Positions 1 to 12,104 of a stretch of 64,000 nucleotides of DNA are shown here, one piece after another. Position 1 is the first letter of the stretch. Each line of letters begins with the position of its first letter. Origin of the DNA: Cristatella mucedo. Taxonomy: Eukaryota; Bryozoa; Phylactolaemata; Cristatellidae. The notes beneath the pieces are model-generated. The model was not told the origin of the DNA. It did not search any database and saw only the letters and a list, made by a program, of their open reading frames with translations. A program made the translations under genes and the position numbers. The stretch covers positions 5,240,001 through 5,304,000 of the forward strand of contig WPIO01000008.1 of assembly GCA_009760855.2 (NCBI GenBank), in the 5' to 3' direction.

Positions 1-1850
1 TCGTTTTGCTATCGCATTTAGAAGAGATCCTTCTATGGTATGTAAATTTAAAATGAGCGATTGTCGGCAACCTACTCAAAGCTAGCCATCCGGTTACTAA
101 CAGGCCGGGTCACCAACAGCCGGCGAATCCGTATTACTTGAAGCACTACGGTTTCACATACCCGCCTTACGTCAGTCGTCCGATCTACGTGACGTCGATG
201 AATATCGTGCCAAAATTGTTCAACGTCTCACGTGATCGGAGCCCTTCGATCGAATGGAAGACGTCTTCCTTACGGGAATTTGGGCGGCGCGCAGAGGACT
301 CCACGGAGCTCAGCAAAGTCAGCAGCGCCCAGCAATGGCCTCCTCCTCTCGAATGGCCGCTCAATTACTTGAGCCGAAGCAGCGAGCAGTGTGCCACCGG
401 AGCAGCGAGCTCTCGCACCGGAGTGCTTTGCAGGTCGATGGCAGCAGCGGCTGCGCCGGCACGAGGTGGGAGCAGGCCGCGGGCGTGCCTGGGCGTCACA
501 TCGTCACCCTCTCGTAGCGTTGCCACGTAGCCGCCGGGCTGCCACAGCCTCTCCTCCTCCTCCTCGAGCTCCTCTCACGTGCCAGCAGCGCCAGCCAGCC
601 AGCCCAGGTGCGCACGCACGGGCGTGCCTGAGCTGCCACCTCACCACTCTCCCTATTCTCTCTGCTGCTGCTGCTTTGGAGTGCGCTCTCACCACTTACC
701 CTGAGATGATAATGCCGGGCCATCTGGACGTCTTCTTTGTCTAGCAGCGCATACTTGACCTACAGTAACAACAGCAGATCTGCGAGTGAGAGTTCGATGC
801 GTTCCCGTAGGACGCATCGCAGCCGACGCCCTGAAGTCCGGAAAGCGTTCGTTTTCATCCTAGGACGTAGCGCACGAACTCTCCACCCCACTTTAAGCGT
901 AGCAGCCGCTCGTGCAGCAGCAGCAACAGCAGGGTGCAGCCGGTGAGGCGATCAGCTGATCAGGCGGGCCGAGGCTTCTGTTAGGAAAGGGACTCGGCAA
1001 GCAACAGGCAATGCGCTGGCTGGCTGGCTGCCTGACCAACGGCAGTGGTGATGGTGGCTGTGCTGGGTGGGGCGAGGTTCTAATTTGTCATTTCTGTGGA
1101 TTCGAAGAAAAGACAACGATGCCAAAACGATGTGACAGCTTTGAAGGGAGGGGGCACCTGCAGGGCCCCCCTTTGCAAGAGAGTAAAAAACAGGCAGAAC
1201 ACTGGCCTGCCACTAGCGCTGAGTGAAATTACAGCTGCCAGCATCTAGCTCAGAAAGCGATCGAGCGGTACAGTAAGGAAATAGAATCGAGTCGAGGAAA
1301 TCAGGTTGAGTGGTACGGCTGAGGCATCAAGCAATGCACGAGAGAACCGTCTCCATACAGCTGCAGCTGCAGCTGAATGGAAATTAGGGGAAGCAACAGA
1401 AGCAGAGCCGGAAGTCAAATAGTAGCCATTAACAGCACTCAGAGGCAGCTCCAGGCCACGAAGGTCCGAAAACTAGTTACAATTCTTGGAAGTAGCGTTT
1501 GAGCAAGTGAGGAACATTACAGCAGGCAAGCATGAGCCAGAACCTGGCTGCCAGTGTGCCGACGCCGGCTTGCACTGAACTTCGATCGGCAGCGCACAAT
1601 TCAGTTACCGAAGTATCCGCTCTCATCTCAAGACAGGATGCCCCAGCAGAGTCTGGGAGCAGAGCGTACGTGCCTGAGTCAGTATGCATGCGTGCCTGTG
1701 TGGGTGCACGTGTGTGCGTACATTGGTGTGCATACGTGCAGTGACTGCTAACCATCTCTAGACCGACAGAGACAAAGAGTGAGAATGGGAAAGCACAAAG
1801 AATGACAATAGCACAGGCAGACAGAGACAGTGCTATGGGGCATACATGCA
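1..1850. other. No recognisable gene or repeat
   Basis: I see nothing I can name. Open frames on both strands overlap, lack recognisable domains and are of the kind expected in GC-moderate DNA. The last 100 bases become purine-rich as the GA array begins. Confidence 0.5.
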
Positions 1851-1852
1851 CG

Positions 1853-1924
1853 CAGAGAGAGAGAGAGACGGGGAGAGGAAGAGAAGAGAGAGGAAGAGAA
1901 GAGAGAGGAAGAGAAGAGAGAGGA

Positions 1925-2013
<89 letters not shown>

Positions 2014-2037
2014 CAGAGAGAGAGAGAGACAGAGAGC
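1853..2037. repeat. (GA)n microsatellite with 15-bp purine subrepeats
   Basis: The tract is almost purely GA. Its left part is a 15-bp purine unit (GGAAGAGAAGAGAGA) repeated about three times, and its right part is plain GA dinucleotide. Poly-Arg/Glu and poly-Ser/Leu frames here are translations of the repeat. Confidence 0.95.
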
Positions 2038-2046
2038 AAGAGAAGT

Positions 2047-2190
2047 GAGCCGTGATGGCTTGCTAGGTAAGACGGTTGCTTTTCACGACCGAGGTCCCGA
2101 GGTCGTGGGTTCGAATCCTGCGGTGGGCGATTCTTTATCGCAGCTGCAAGCAGGGGCGATAGCCAAAAGAGGCTGCTAAATCAGCTAGGG
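2047..2190 (+). mobile_element. tRNA-derived SINE, family 2
   Basis: The head has a tRNA-like layout: an A-box-like stretch (GATGGCTTGCTAGGTAAGAC) and a B-box-like GGTTCGAATCC about 50 bases later. It continues into a body that ends in AAAAGAGGCTGCTAAATCAG. The same head and body recur in the opposite orientation at 55525-55752. It does not carry the LINE-type 3' hairpin seen in SINE family 1. Confidence 0.7.
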
Positions 2191-3118
2191 AGAGGGAGAG
2201 AGAGAGAGGACGAGTGAGAGTGAGAAGCAGACAGATAGGGAGGCGCAAGAGACCGAATGCAGTAGCTGGCAGTAGTCATAGCTTTGAGACAGCCTTGCTT
2301 TGGGGCAGGGCAGCTATGCCACCAGTGTCTAGCAGATGTCAATCTTTCCAGCTGCTGCTGCTGGTACCAGCAGCTGCATGGAACAAGGCTGGGAAGTCTC
2401 AAGGGCAGCAGTGGCACAGGGAGCAGATCTGGCAGAAGCAAAGAGCAGGACGGACAAAGGAGAGAGGAAGCAGCTGGAGCCATTGTCCTGGGAAGATCAG
2501 CAGGAGGGCAAACGATGTAACAACGCCGGTTTCATAGCCACCATGGGTAGAAAGACACCGGGAACTGCCACCATCAAAGCTACCCAAGCAAGCACATCGG
2601 ACAAACAAGCACCGGTGAAGAGAAGATAAATAAACATGTACGCTGCCTGCCTGCCTGTAAGGAAACCGAAACGAAGTCGAGGAACTCTCGGAGCGAGCGA
2701 GCCTCTCTGCAAGCCGACTGCAGCTCTTCGCTCGGACGATCGGTACAATCGGCACGGCATCAGACCGCTCTGCTGCCCTGCATGGCTGCCACTGCGGGGC
2801 CGATCAGACCTAAGCTTTAGGCCCAGCGATAGGCTACTTGGCTACCAGTACAGCACAAGCAGCAGCTGCAGACACAGATGCAGCTGCAGACCAATCTGCC
2901 GAGCGATATGTGAGCCCAAGCCATCGCCGTCGTCGGCAAAGAAGAAGCAGCAGGGCCAAGTGGCTCAGGCCCGGCGGAAGCTGCAAACGGCTGCACACTA
3001 TGTCGTGTAAAAAATGATCACACTGACGATATAGCATTATCGTGAACAAGGAACGTCGGTGCCTGATACAGAGGCGCATGATCCATCAAGGTGCAGAGGA
3101 GCAGAAGTAGGAGTATAT
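2191..3118. other. No recognisable feature
   Basis: A short GA run at 2190-2217, then CAGC/CTGC-rich sequence. No supported gene or repeat family. Confidence 0.4.
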
Positions 3119-3440
3119 GTAATGTATCTTCGTCTGTAACTCCACAAAGCCAAAAAGACTAATTGGGTGTTACACAGGAGAGTTAGTGATAATAATAATG
3201 ATGCACTTGATAAAGCGCCCTCAGATAACTTAATCTCTCTCTAGGCGCTTTACATTTGCTGCAAAGGGAAATGCAAATGAACGGTGAGTAAATTCATGCT
3301 TGATAAACAAACAAAATGAATAACGATGAATAGCAATGAATAATAATAAATAATAATAATAATAATAATGAATAATAGTTTTGTATAGAGCACAGTCACA
3401 GCCTAAGCGGCTTTCGGTACGAATTCGGTAGCCAACAGAC
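3119..3440 (+). repeat. Dispersed repeat interrupted by a LINE insertion
   Basis: Bases 3119-3184 and 3381-3440 match one continuous stretch at 30641-30735 (shared runs such as GTCTGTAACTCCACAAAGC and TTGTATAGAGCAC). The two halves are separated by a minus-strand LINE 3' fragment. The family of the outer repeat is unknown to me. Confidence 0.7.
3185..3380 (-). mobile_element. 5'-truncated LINE 3' end
   Basis: Read on the minus strand this is the LINE 3' end: TTTGCAGCAAATGTAAAGCG, the hairpin with GCGCTTTATCAAGTGCAT, and a short ATT tail. AGTT occurs on both sides (3181-3184 and 3377-3380), a likely 4-base target duplication. Confidence 0.85.
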
Positions 3441-3778
3441 TTCATCTCACCCGATAACAAGAAAGTGGACAGCATAGTGGAACGAACCGATTAGCACCTT
3501 TTATGAAATAGATATTCGCTTCCCTACCAAGACGTCGATTTACTATCATCAGCGATTCGTTCTGCTGCAAACAGGTGAGCTGACAAAAACTTTCGTCGAC
3601 TGCTGGGCCCAGCTAATGGACGGCCCTTCATGACACAGGCAGGCAGGCAGGCTTACCGGTGGTGCATAAAAGGTTCAGCCTTGGGCTGACAAACACAGGG
3701 ATGTGGAGTCAGAGCCGTGACCGTGGATGCAAAGAGGTCAAAGAGCTCGAATGAAGATAAGGAAGATAAGATAAGAAG
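3441..3778. other. No recognisable feature
   Basis: Unique-looking sequence between the nested repeat and the GA array. Nothing recognised. Confidence 0.4.
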
Positions 3779-4173
<395 letters not shown>

Positions 4174-4217
4174 AAAAGTGGCACCTACATAAACATGCAA
4201 CGAAACAAGATAGATGG

Positions 4218-4290
4218 AAATATAATAATAATATTTGATATAGCACCCTCAGAGAACTCTTTCAAGGCACTTTACATTTGCTGATTTATA
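4218..4290 (-). mobile_element. LINE 3' tail fragment
   Basis: On the minus strand this reads GCAAATGTAAAGTGCC, degenerate hairpin, GGTGCTATATCAAATATTATTATTA, that is, the LINE 3' end with ATT tail. It is diverged from the consensus of the window. Confidence 0.7.
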
Positions 4291-4594
4291 TCTAATACAG
4301 CTAGGACTCGTGTATCTTCGGCGGCAGCGGAAAGCCATACCAGACAAGGTTGGGGGACTGACCAAGGTGGAGCCTTTAAACAGACACTATCGTGGGGTGT
4401 GCCGGTCACAGGTGGAGGCGCAGACATGGGGTACAGACAACTGCGCACAGTGTTAGACGGTAAGCAGTAGACCTTCAACGGTCTACGGAAAGACAGAAAC
4501 AAGATGGCACAATGTGGCAGCATAGGTGACCTCAAGCAGGCTGATATCTTGTTACAACAGCAGGCATCCGGGAGTATACACAAGCATGCACACA

Positions 4595-4805
4595 TTCTTT
4601 ATCTCTCTCCGTCTCTCTCTATCTGTCTCCCAATCTCTCTTTCTCTGTCTCTGTCTGTCTCTCTCTGTCTGTCTCTCTCTGTCTTTGTCTCTCTGTCTTT
4701 GTCTCTCTATCTGTTTTTGTTTGTCTCTATCTGTCTTTGTTTGTCTGTCTGTCTCTCTTTCTCACTGTCTCTCTCTTTCTCCGTCTGTCTGTCTGTTTGT
4801 CTCTC
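4595..4805. repeat. Pyrimidine tract (TCTC/TCTG)n
   Basis: About 210 bases of CT with frequent TCTG and TTTG units. Translations as Ser/Leu-rich proteins are not genes. Confidence 0.95.
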
Positions 4806-5875
4806 TCACGGCCGTGGCAAATGCTCAAGTACTGCTGCTAACATTGCCGGGCAGATCGGTCGGTGCCGAATCAATACCGAGCACCAGTGCTTTGGTCAGC
4901 CAGCGGCTCGGCTAGGTTGATAAACAGCTTCAAAGGAAGTCAATGGAGACCAGCCAACCCTAGGCCAAGCAGCTGCCACGGGCTGACCCTCAGCTGCCAA
5001 AGCCCGTGATCAGGCCCTCCCCCCACACGTTGACACTCTCTCCGCTAGACATGCAGGCTAGCAGAGATAGCTCGGTAAATGTGCCGTGCCGAGCGTGGCC
5101 ACCGTGGCCACCGGCCGTTGCCATACCGACTCCGAGGCGGCAGCTAGCCGGTGCTTGCTTCTAGTGGTGGCAAGCACGAGCCCCTGACACAGCACAGCTT
5201 TGAGCACGGCTGACCCCCCTTTTACCTCCGGCCGCCGCCCCACCCCGTTGGCTGGGTCTCAGGCGCGACAGCTAGGAGCAGCAAGCGAACAACGTCGATG
5301 ATTCTTTGAGGCCTTCGCTACCGTCGATTCTTCCCAGCAGGTGACATGCGGTGACAGCAAGGCTCGTGTGCTCTGCTCGCGAGCCTCGTGCTTGTATGCT
5401 TCGGGTTCTCCTTCGCAAATGCTCCGCTTGTAAGCGCCCCCAGAGAACACGATTAATCCTTATCCAGGCGAAGCGCTACTGTTTCATGATGGACACGAGA
5501 TACGTTTTTATGGCTGCTGCCTCCCTGAGTCATACACGCAGTCGTTTATCTGGCGACCAGCGACTCAACCTAGCAGTCAGACTCGTCGCTGTGCGAGGTG
5601 GACATGCCTTTGCTTTAGCACGTTGGCGCCACTGCCGCCCAGGAGCAGAGGGACGAAGCCGAAGAAGGTAGCCGAAGGCTGAGACGCAAAGGCGTGCTCC
5701 CCTTGGACTTTGCACTTGGAACCACGACCTACGACGACGACTTAAGCAAGCTGACTACTGCTCACACGCGCCAAGCATCGAACATCAGGGCGATCCGGAG
5801 GCCACTGTGTGGCCGATGGCGGCTTAGTCGGATGCGACAGCTCAGGTCACCAGCTGCTGCAGCTGCCACTAGTTG
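4806..5875. other. No recognisable feature
   Basis: GC-moderate sequence with short overlapping open frames on both strands. None shows a domain or plausible splice chain that I can support. Confidence 0.4.
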
Positions 5876-6215
5876 ACGATAGTAATAGTAATGTATTTGT
5901 ATAGTGCCCTCAGAGAACCGAATCCCTTTCTAGGCACTTTACAATTGCTGTAAAGAAAGCACGATCAAACGATCAGTGGTAGCGTGCACAATGTCATCAA
6001 GCAAAACATGGCTAGAGATGAAGAAGAAAGATGAATGATAGATGAAGTATGAAGAAGATGAATAATAGATGAAGAAGAATAGATGAAGATATATAAGATA
6101 TATCAATAGATGAAGAAGAAAGCACGATAAAATGGTTAGTAGTAACATGCAAAATGTGCAATCGACAGACAAGCAAGCCTAGCTGCCAAGTTTTGCACCA
6201 ACTGTAAGTGCCTCG
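5876..6215 (-). mobile_element. Degenerate LINE copy with GAAGAT-rich insert
   Basis: Bases 5880-5990 hold the LINE 3' end on the minus strand. After an AT-rich GAAGATGAATAGATGAAG stretch (about 6010-6115), 6120-6210 resembles another LINE part, with CAGTTGGTGCAAAACTTGGC matching the LINE coding end near 17513. I read it as one or two old minus-strand copies. Confidence 0.65.
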
Positions 6216-6299
6216 ATTGCACGAGCCGACCACCAGCCGTCATCGGCGCCCGCTGGTGAGCTCGGCCAGACCGCAGAGCAATACTAATACTACTACTAA

Positions 6300-8600
6300 T
6301 AATAATGTCGTCAGCGCCTCGAGCTGCCGGCTGGAGTAGTCTGCCGAAGCTCAGCCGCCAGATGATGGACACTGCCACGCGAAAGCGTCCCGACATCAGT
6401 CGCAGCCGGGCTCGAAGCAGAGCTCCGCCTGACAGCCAGCGCTCGACCAGCGTCGGTCGCGAAGCGACCGTTCATCGATGGCGTCTGCAGCTGCCGTCTG
6501 CCAGACAGGCCTGAGCAGCGAGCGACGACGCACGCACGCTCGCCGCCGCCGCAAGGAGCTGATATGGGGTGGCTGATGGGTAATCGCCAATTATACGGCC
6601 GTTCCGTGCCTCCTTGCGTACCGGCGATCGCGATGGGCAAAGGCTGCCGGCCGGCCTGCAGCTCGGGGCTGGCTTTCGGCGGCGGCCCCCTGGGAACGAC
6701 GCACACCGAAGAACCCGGAGCCTTGAACTCTGAGCAGGAAAATCCAGCAGGCGCCTGCACGCCAGCGCCCGGTGTGCAGCAGCCACTGCAAGCCGCTGCG
6801 TGCGGCTAGCGGGAGAACTGGGAGGCGCAGCGACAAGGCGCCGGTGGTAGAAAGCCGAGAGCCGGCGATCGGACTTTTGATAGGACTGCGCCGCTGATGA
6901 GGGTGAAGGGAGGGTGGAAAAGCGAAGGGCCCCGCCCCTTCCTCCGTCCGAGACTGATTCATCGACCCGCAGCAGGAGCAGCAGCAGCAGTTGCCGCCGC
7001 TTGCGACAAAGGGCGCCGGCTTCCCGCACCTCAACAACGATAAGCCGCTCGCGCGTGCCGGCCGCGCTGCGAACCCAGAGCTGCCCGCGCGCGCCCGTTC
7101 GCCGGCGACGTGGACGCGCGCGAGCACGCGCCGCAAGCGGTGGCGACGGAGCGGTGGACCCCCGGATGGCTGCGCGCACGCTCGCGCGCCGCCGCCGGAG
7201 CTTGGAGAGATGCGACGGCGCGTGGGTCGGCCCTGGCGACGACCGTCGCGGTCGGGGTCCCGGCCTCCGTCTCGCTCCCGCACCGCAGCGGAGGAGAGCG
7301 TGGGCGCGCTGCGCTCGCGGCTGGCGACCGGCGCGCGCGAACTGCCGCTACTCGCCCTCGCTACGGCCGGCCCGGCTTCGCGGAGAGGCTGCGTTCGGCT
7401 GAGAGGCTCTCGCGGCGGGCGGACGCCGCGGCGGCGGCAGGCGGACGGACGGACGCATTCGCTGCGACGGGGCGAACGCACCTTCCCAACGGCCCTGCCG
7501 ACGTTGACGACGCAATATTCTTCCTTGTTCTCCACGAGTTCCATCGAAGTGCGCTGACCACGGAGCGCCGCGCGGCAAACCCCCCACGCGCGCGCGCACA
7601 CGCTTTGTCTGCCGGCGAGGCAGGAGCTTTCTCTTTTGCCCAGAGGCTTGACCAATCAGACGCCGCGGCGCTGAGCGTCGGCCGGCCGCAGCCAACGGCG
7701 ATCGGCGTTTCAGCGCGACCACCGCCGGCGGGCTGACGGCGACCATTTGTTTACCCGTTTCCCATCAACCCTTTCGGCCGCCACGGTGACGCCGACTCCT
7801 TGGGCGACCGGAACGACGTCGGCCGCGCTTTGCGCTCTCCGTCGGCGGCTCGTTGGGTCGACGTGAGCCTTTGGTGAGTTGGCCGTTGCATGGCCGTCGC
7901 GCTTTGGCTCTCTCTGAGCCCACTCGGAGGTCCGGCCTCTGCGATGGCCGACGTCCGGCAAAGCGGCAGCGCGGCGCCGGCGCTGCCGCTCTGCCGGCAC
8001 CCTGCTGCGTCAGGCGCGCGCGGCCGTGCTGCGCTACTGCCGGCTCGTTTTCGTATCTCGTGCGCAGCTCCTGGCGAGACTTGTGCACCGCCGCCGCCGC
8101 TAGCGGCCCCGGTCGGTTGGGGAGGAAGCGCGGCCGCCTGCCGTTCGGCGTGCGAGCTGCCGTGGTCGTCGCTGCGTTCGCTTCGACTTGCCCGAAGGAG
8201 CGCTTGCTTGGATTCTCTAGTTCGCAGGCTCGCGCTCGCGCCGATATTTTCCGGGCGCGACGTTGTGTTTCTCTCGTGCGGCTACCATTTCCGTCCGTCT
8301 GAGTCTGTATCGAGTTGTAAAGCCCCGTCGGCCGCATTCGGCGCACGGCGTCCTAGTTCGTCTGCGTCTTTCAAAATTCAAGAGGTTATCTGCTGCTTTT
8401 CGGCGCACGCGCAGCCATTTCCTTCGCTTGCCTCGTTTCATGCGCTGCGCATAGTTGCGATAAGAAGCGCTTCGTTTCTCACTGCTAGCGGCGTACGAAT
8501 GGTTTTGATGCACGCAGAATGAGACGGACTGTCGACAGCTCGGACGGCGCGGGACGCAAGGACGCGAACCCCCCCCCCACTCCCCGACGTCGTAGCCACG
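6300..8600. promoter_or_regulatory. GC/CpG-rich block, possible promoter island
   Basis: About 2.3 kb that is clearly richer in G+C and CpG than the flanks, with many CGCG and GCGCGC runs at 7030-8250. Long open frames exist in nearly every frame on both strands because stop codons are rare at this composition, so they are not evidence of genes. The block could be a CpG-rich promoter region; a candidate minus-strand first exon lies inside it at 7482-7544. Confidence 0.45.
7482..7544 (-). CDS. Possible first coding exon, unknown product
   Basis: On the minus strand an ATG followed by G opens 21 codons (starts MELVENKEEYC, ends AVGK) and meets AAG|GTGCGT, a plausible donor. The composition is less arginine- and alanine-biased than the surrounding frames, which is why I list it. 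No family is recognised and no second exon was found to the left, so this is weak. Confidence 0.25.
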
Positions 8601-9585
8601 TCAGCAAGACTGGACGTACGCAGTGGGCTGGTGGAGTAGGTAGGAAAGTAGGTAGACAGGCAGACGGAGGCAGCCTAATGGGCGCCGATGTCCGGTAGAC
8701 AAGAAGCTGGTGCTGATGGACCAGCTTCCCTCGTCGTACCGATCGCAGAGAAGATGTGGTGAAAAGAGAGCGATCGAAGCTCCGTTCGTTTACCTGCTGC
8801 ACCTCTAATCGTCTTCAATTCCTTTGAAGACCGTACTTTCAGATCGCAAGAGCCTAAAGTAGCGAGCTCTCCAATGAATTGTTTTAAGATCTATTCTAAC
8901 TTGGCGGCATTTAAAGCGAAATTAAAAGCCACACGCTCCTGGAAGTGCATAGGATTACTCCATGTGAATTGTCCTTAACGTACCGATAGGTGGTACAATT
9001 TCACATTCTGTTACCGGCCAATCACTATTCACTAATCTCTTGATATGCTTCCCTTCCTAGCCTATGGGATGAACATAAACAGACATGTATTTAGTTTTCT
9101 TAAAGCTCTACAATAATGCTCTGTGATGATAATAGTTATTAACGCAGATGCTGCAGAAATGTGGCATGCCAACCGCTGCTGAATCAGTATTGCAAATTGT
9201 TGGGTTACTCAGACATAGGCCTCTCGTATGGGAGGTCGCCGATTCGACTGTGGAGGATAACGAAATAACGAGACACATCATTCGTTCTTCGAAACCCTAC
9301 AACGTCCGTGTGGAATTTCATGGCGCCGTATGGCCCAAGAAGGCAAATATTAATATTAGCAATTATTTATATTTATATATAATTTAATATATTCTTTATT
9401 TTTATAAATATTTGTTTATTTTTATATTTAAATATTAGAAAATAGCTAAATGAACCTATGCGGTCAAATAGATTGAACATGCCAGGGTGAGATGATCGAT
9501 CTAGCCCTACGGCCTTGACTTTGGTGAAGCTCTTTACAGTTAAACAGCCAGCCTCATTCATAAAGCGGGAGGGGTAGGCAGAGAA
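8601..9585. other. No recognisable feature; AT-rich at 9340-9450
   Basis: Falls from GC-rich to AT-rich. Around 9225-9260 a GGTCGCCGATTCGACTG could be a worn SINE B box, but the rest of the element is not visible. Confidence 0.35.
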
Positions 9586-9587
9586 GC

Positions 9588-9725
9588 TACTACTACGGCT
9601 AACGCTCGCGTTTGCAGCAGGGAATGAAAAAAAATTGCCTGCTGCAGGACTCGAACCCACAACCCGTGTCGTGAAGTGGGAGTACCTTACTGCTGGGGTA
9701 AGTCCCCGGGGCTCCTATCTGGTTG
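9588..9725 (-). mobile_element. tRNA-like SINE fragment
   Basis: On the minus strand GGGTTCGAGTCCTGCAGCAG forms a B box, preceded about 45 bases earlier by a worn A-box-like stretch. A run of eight A's follows. It has no LINE-type hairpin. Confidence 0.5.
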
Positions 9726-9854
9726 CTCAGAGTAATGAGGACTGATCGCGCGAGTGAACTTGGCTAGCGTGCTTGTACGCGTAACTTGATGTTATTCCAC
9801 GTGTTACACATGACCCCCAGCGATTGACATCAAACACGCTACCCTCAACCATTC

Positions 9855-9960
9855 AATCATGCTTCCTTTGCAGCAAATGTAAAGTGCCTTAGAGAGAGAT
9901 TAAGTTCTCTGCGGACACAATACACATGTATTACTGTTATTATTATTACTATTGACCGCA
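9855..9960 (+). mobile_element. LINE 3' end fragment
   Basis: CCTTTGCAGCAAATGTAAAG followed by a hairpin stem and a worn ATT tail (TGTTATTATTATTACTATT), the same order as at 18045-18141. Confidence 0.8.
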
Positions 9961-10491
9961 TGCGAAGTTATGAGGCTGGATCACTTGACTAGGAATAAGG
10001 AACGAAAACGGTACTTGTCTGGGATTCGTTCCTGTGTCGCACACCCACCGGATGTGACTTCAGCTATTGCAACTTCTTTTTCTACTCCATTCGGTAACTT
10101 TATCCGTTTGTGAGATAGTCAATTTTCATTGCCATCTCATAGTAAGGAATGCTACTGAGCCGCGTAAAGGTCAAGGCTGCCGAAGGTCGCCAGCGAGTAA
10201 TCCAATGCACCACACATGCAGGTGCGTTTATTTAGTACACTTAATTCGAATCGTTTAGCTTACACGTTCAGTTGCGGGCCGCTCCAGATCTGCGTATACC
10301 CCATGCTCGATTGTAAATACAGCATTGCATACATCCGATCTGTACGCTCTGCAGTAGTGTAAGTCCTGCGTGCAGCGAGACTTCCGGAAGCCTCCGCCAG
10401 GAAATGCGTTCTGACGAGAAGAAGCGAACCTCCTGGGCTCCGTTCATTTACAGAGTAGCAGCTATTGGCGTCCTATTCGCAGCTGCCGACA

Positions 10492-11589
10492 ATGCTGCGA
10501 GACCGGGAGGGCGTCAGCCTGTGGGAAAACTGGAAGCTGCACTACCAGCGAAAGGGTTACAGATCGGAGGCAAACCTGGCGAGGAGCAGACGCCTGGCGG
10601 CCGTTTTCTTCGTTGGTTCGGCCGTGTCCTGGCTGTACTGCATGGTTCGCTACGCGGTGCCTTTTTATTTCAAGGACTACGACGTGCAGGCCGTTTACTG
10701 GCTCAAGGTCTCGGCGAGCTTTGCGTTTGTCAACACAGTGGGCAATTGGCTGTGCGCGATCTTCTATTCGAGCGTCCTGAAAGAGACTCGAGACCGGCCC
10801 CGCACCGGCAACAGGACGCTCTGGGACGCTGCGGAGGGCGAAGGCTCGCACCGGCCGCCGCCTCCGCCGAGAGACGGCCACGCTGCAGCAGAGCCCGCAG
10901 TAGCCGACTACTGCGCCGCCTGCTGTCTCGAGCGGCCGCCGCTCACGCACCATTGCCGCGACTGCAACAGGTGCGTGCTGAGGAGGGACCACCACTGCTA
11001 CTTGCTGGGCAAGTGCGTGGGCTACTACAACCAGCGCTACTTCGTCGTGCTGTGCATCTACGTGGGCGTCGCCAGCGCACTAGCGCAGCTCCTGTTCGCC
11101 CACTACCTTCGCACCAACGCATCCGACGAGACTTCTGGCTCATGGCTGCTCGGCCCGCACACGCTGCTCGCACGCTTCCTGTCCGGCGAGGTGCCGCTGC
11201 ACGTGGCGCTGATGACCTTCCAGTGCTACTACCTGTGGTTTTTGGGCGTCGTCGGCGTGGTCTACTTTGGCTTGCAGATGGAGGTCGTTCGTCGAGGCGT
11301 CACCTTCCATCAGTTCCGCAAGGGCATCGAGCCCAGGCTTCGTCGCAGCTCGAACGAGAACTTCCGGGAGGTGTTCGGCGACTTTTGGGCCCTTAACTTT
11401 CTGTTTCCCGCCCAGCTATTGTTCCGCCTGAAGCCTCCGGCCGAGTCTCGATCGCTGGAGAGCGAGGGCGGAGCTACTTATGCTCTACGCGGCCAAATCG
11501 TCGCAACTCAAAAAAAAAGTATCGCGATACCAATGATACGCGACGTCCATCCAAATACAAATAGGTCACTTGTTAGCATCGCTCGGTAA
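10492..11589 (+). CDS. ZDHHC24: DHHC palmitoyltransferase, ZDHHC24-like
   Basis: A 365-residue protein S-acyltransferase that would move palmitate from palmitoyl-CoA to cysteines of substrate proteins in the endomembranes. The cysteine-rich domain begins near residue 141 (CAACC) and contains HHCRDCNRC and the catalytic DHHC at about 166-169, followed by YLLGKCVGYYN. Four hydrophobic segments (about 35-52, 69-92, 183-206, 236-260) flank it two and two, the usual topology with the DHHC loop in the cytosol. RRDHHC.LLG.CVG is the ZDHHC24 style; most DHHC enzymes have W instead of L and N before CVG. The first ATG in frame is at 10492; the open frame extends 27 bases upstream without ATG. It is one uninterrupted exon. 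A CAG at 10450-10452 could be an acceptor for a 5' UTR exon. Confidence 0.9.
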   Translation: MLRDREGVSLWENWKLHYQRKGYRSEANLARSRRLAAVFFVGSAVSWLYCMVRYAVPFYFKDYDVQAVYWLKVSASFAFVNTVGNWLCAIFYSSVLKETRDRPRTGNRTLWDAAEGEGSHRPPPPPRDGHAAAEPAVADYCAACCLERPPLTHHCRDCNRCVLRRDHHCYLLGKCVGYYNQRYFVVLCIYVGVASALAQLLFAHYLRTNASDETSGSWLLGPHTLLARFLSGEVPLHVALMTFQCYYLWFLGVVGVVYFGLQMEVVRRGVTFHQFRKGIEPRLRRSSNENFREVFGDFWALNFLFPAQLLFRLKPPAESRSLESEGGATYALRGQIVATQKKSIAIPMIRDVHPNTNRSLVSIAR

Positions 11590-11670
11590 ACCGACAGGTC
11601 CCGATGCCGATCCACCTCTGCTGAGTGCTCTTTTTGGAATTGCCAATGGGCTTTCAATTATCTGCCTCGT

Positions 11671-11676
11671 AATAAA
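11671..11676 (+). terminator. Polyadenylation signal of the ZDHHC24-like gene
   Basis: AATAAA 82 bases after the TAA stop of the DHHC gene, in the usual position for cleavage and polyadenylation. Confidence 0.6.
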
Positions 11677-12104
11677 TCGGCAGGGATAATTGATAAATTA
11701 ATTGGCTTTGGTATAGATGCTTTACTTACATATCGTATGCAGATAAATATAGTATTCTCACCCTTTCGAGAACCGATGGAAATGTCGGGATAATTTACCT
11801 GCGCGTGGTCATAGCTTTTAAGACGCAGCTATGAACCATGCGAAATGACCTGCACAGTACAAATGCGGCTAGTAGACTATGGCGGAGCCAGAGTGGAACA
11901 GGAGGCCTTTTTGCCCCTCCCCCCTGCAGGTAACAGCGACCTAGGCCGCCCTCTATTCTTACGGCCCCCCGCCGTCGCCAACGGCGAAATTAGGTCATAA
12001 TTCACTCGATGAGTAGCAGCCGAGTTCATTAACTGTGCTTTAGGATTTTTCATCAATTGTGCATCAAGCCGTACTTACATAGAAATCTTTCGGTTGGCAA
12101 TGGT

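Noticed and set aside
6591-7655. A 354-codon minus-strand frame in the GC-rich block, with overlapping frames of 160-240 codons on the + strand
   Set aside because: Arg/Ala/Pro/Ser-rich translations exist in almost all frames at once, as expected when TA-containing stops are rare. No domain is seen.
10404-11396. A 330-codon frame overlapping the DHHC gene in another frame
   Set aside because: Shadow of the true frame; arginine/leucine-rich, with no DHHC motif.
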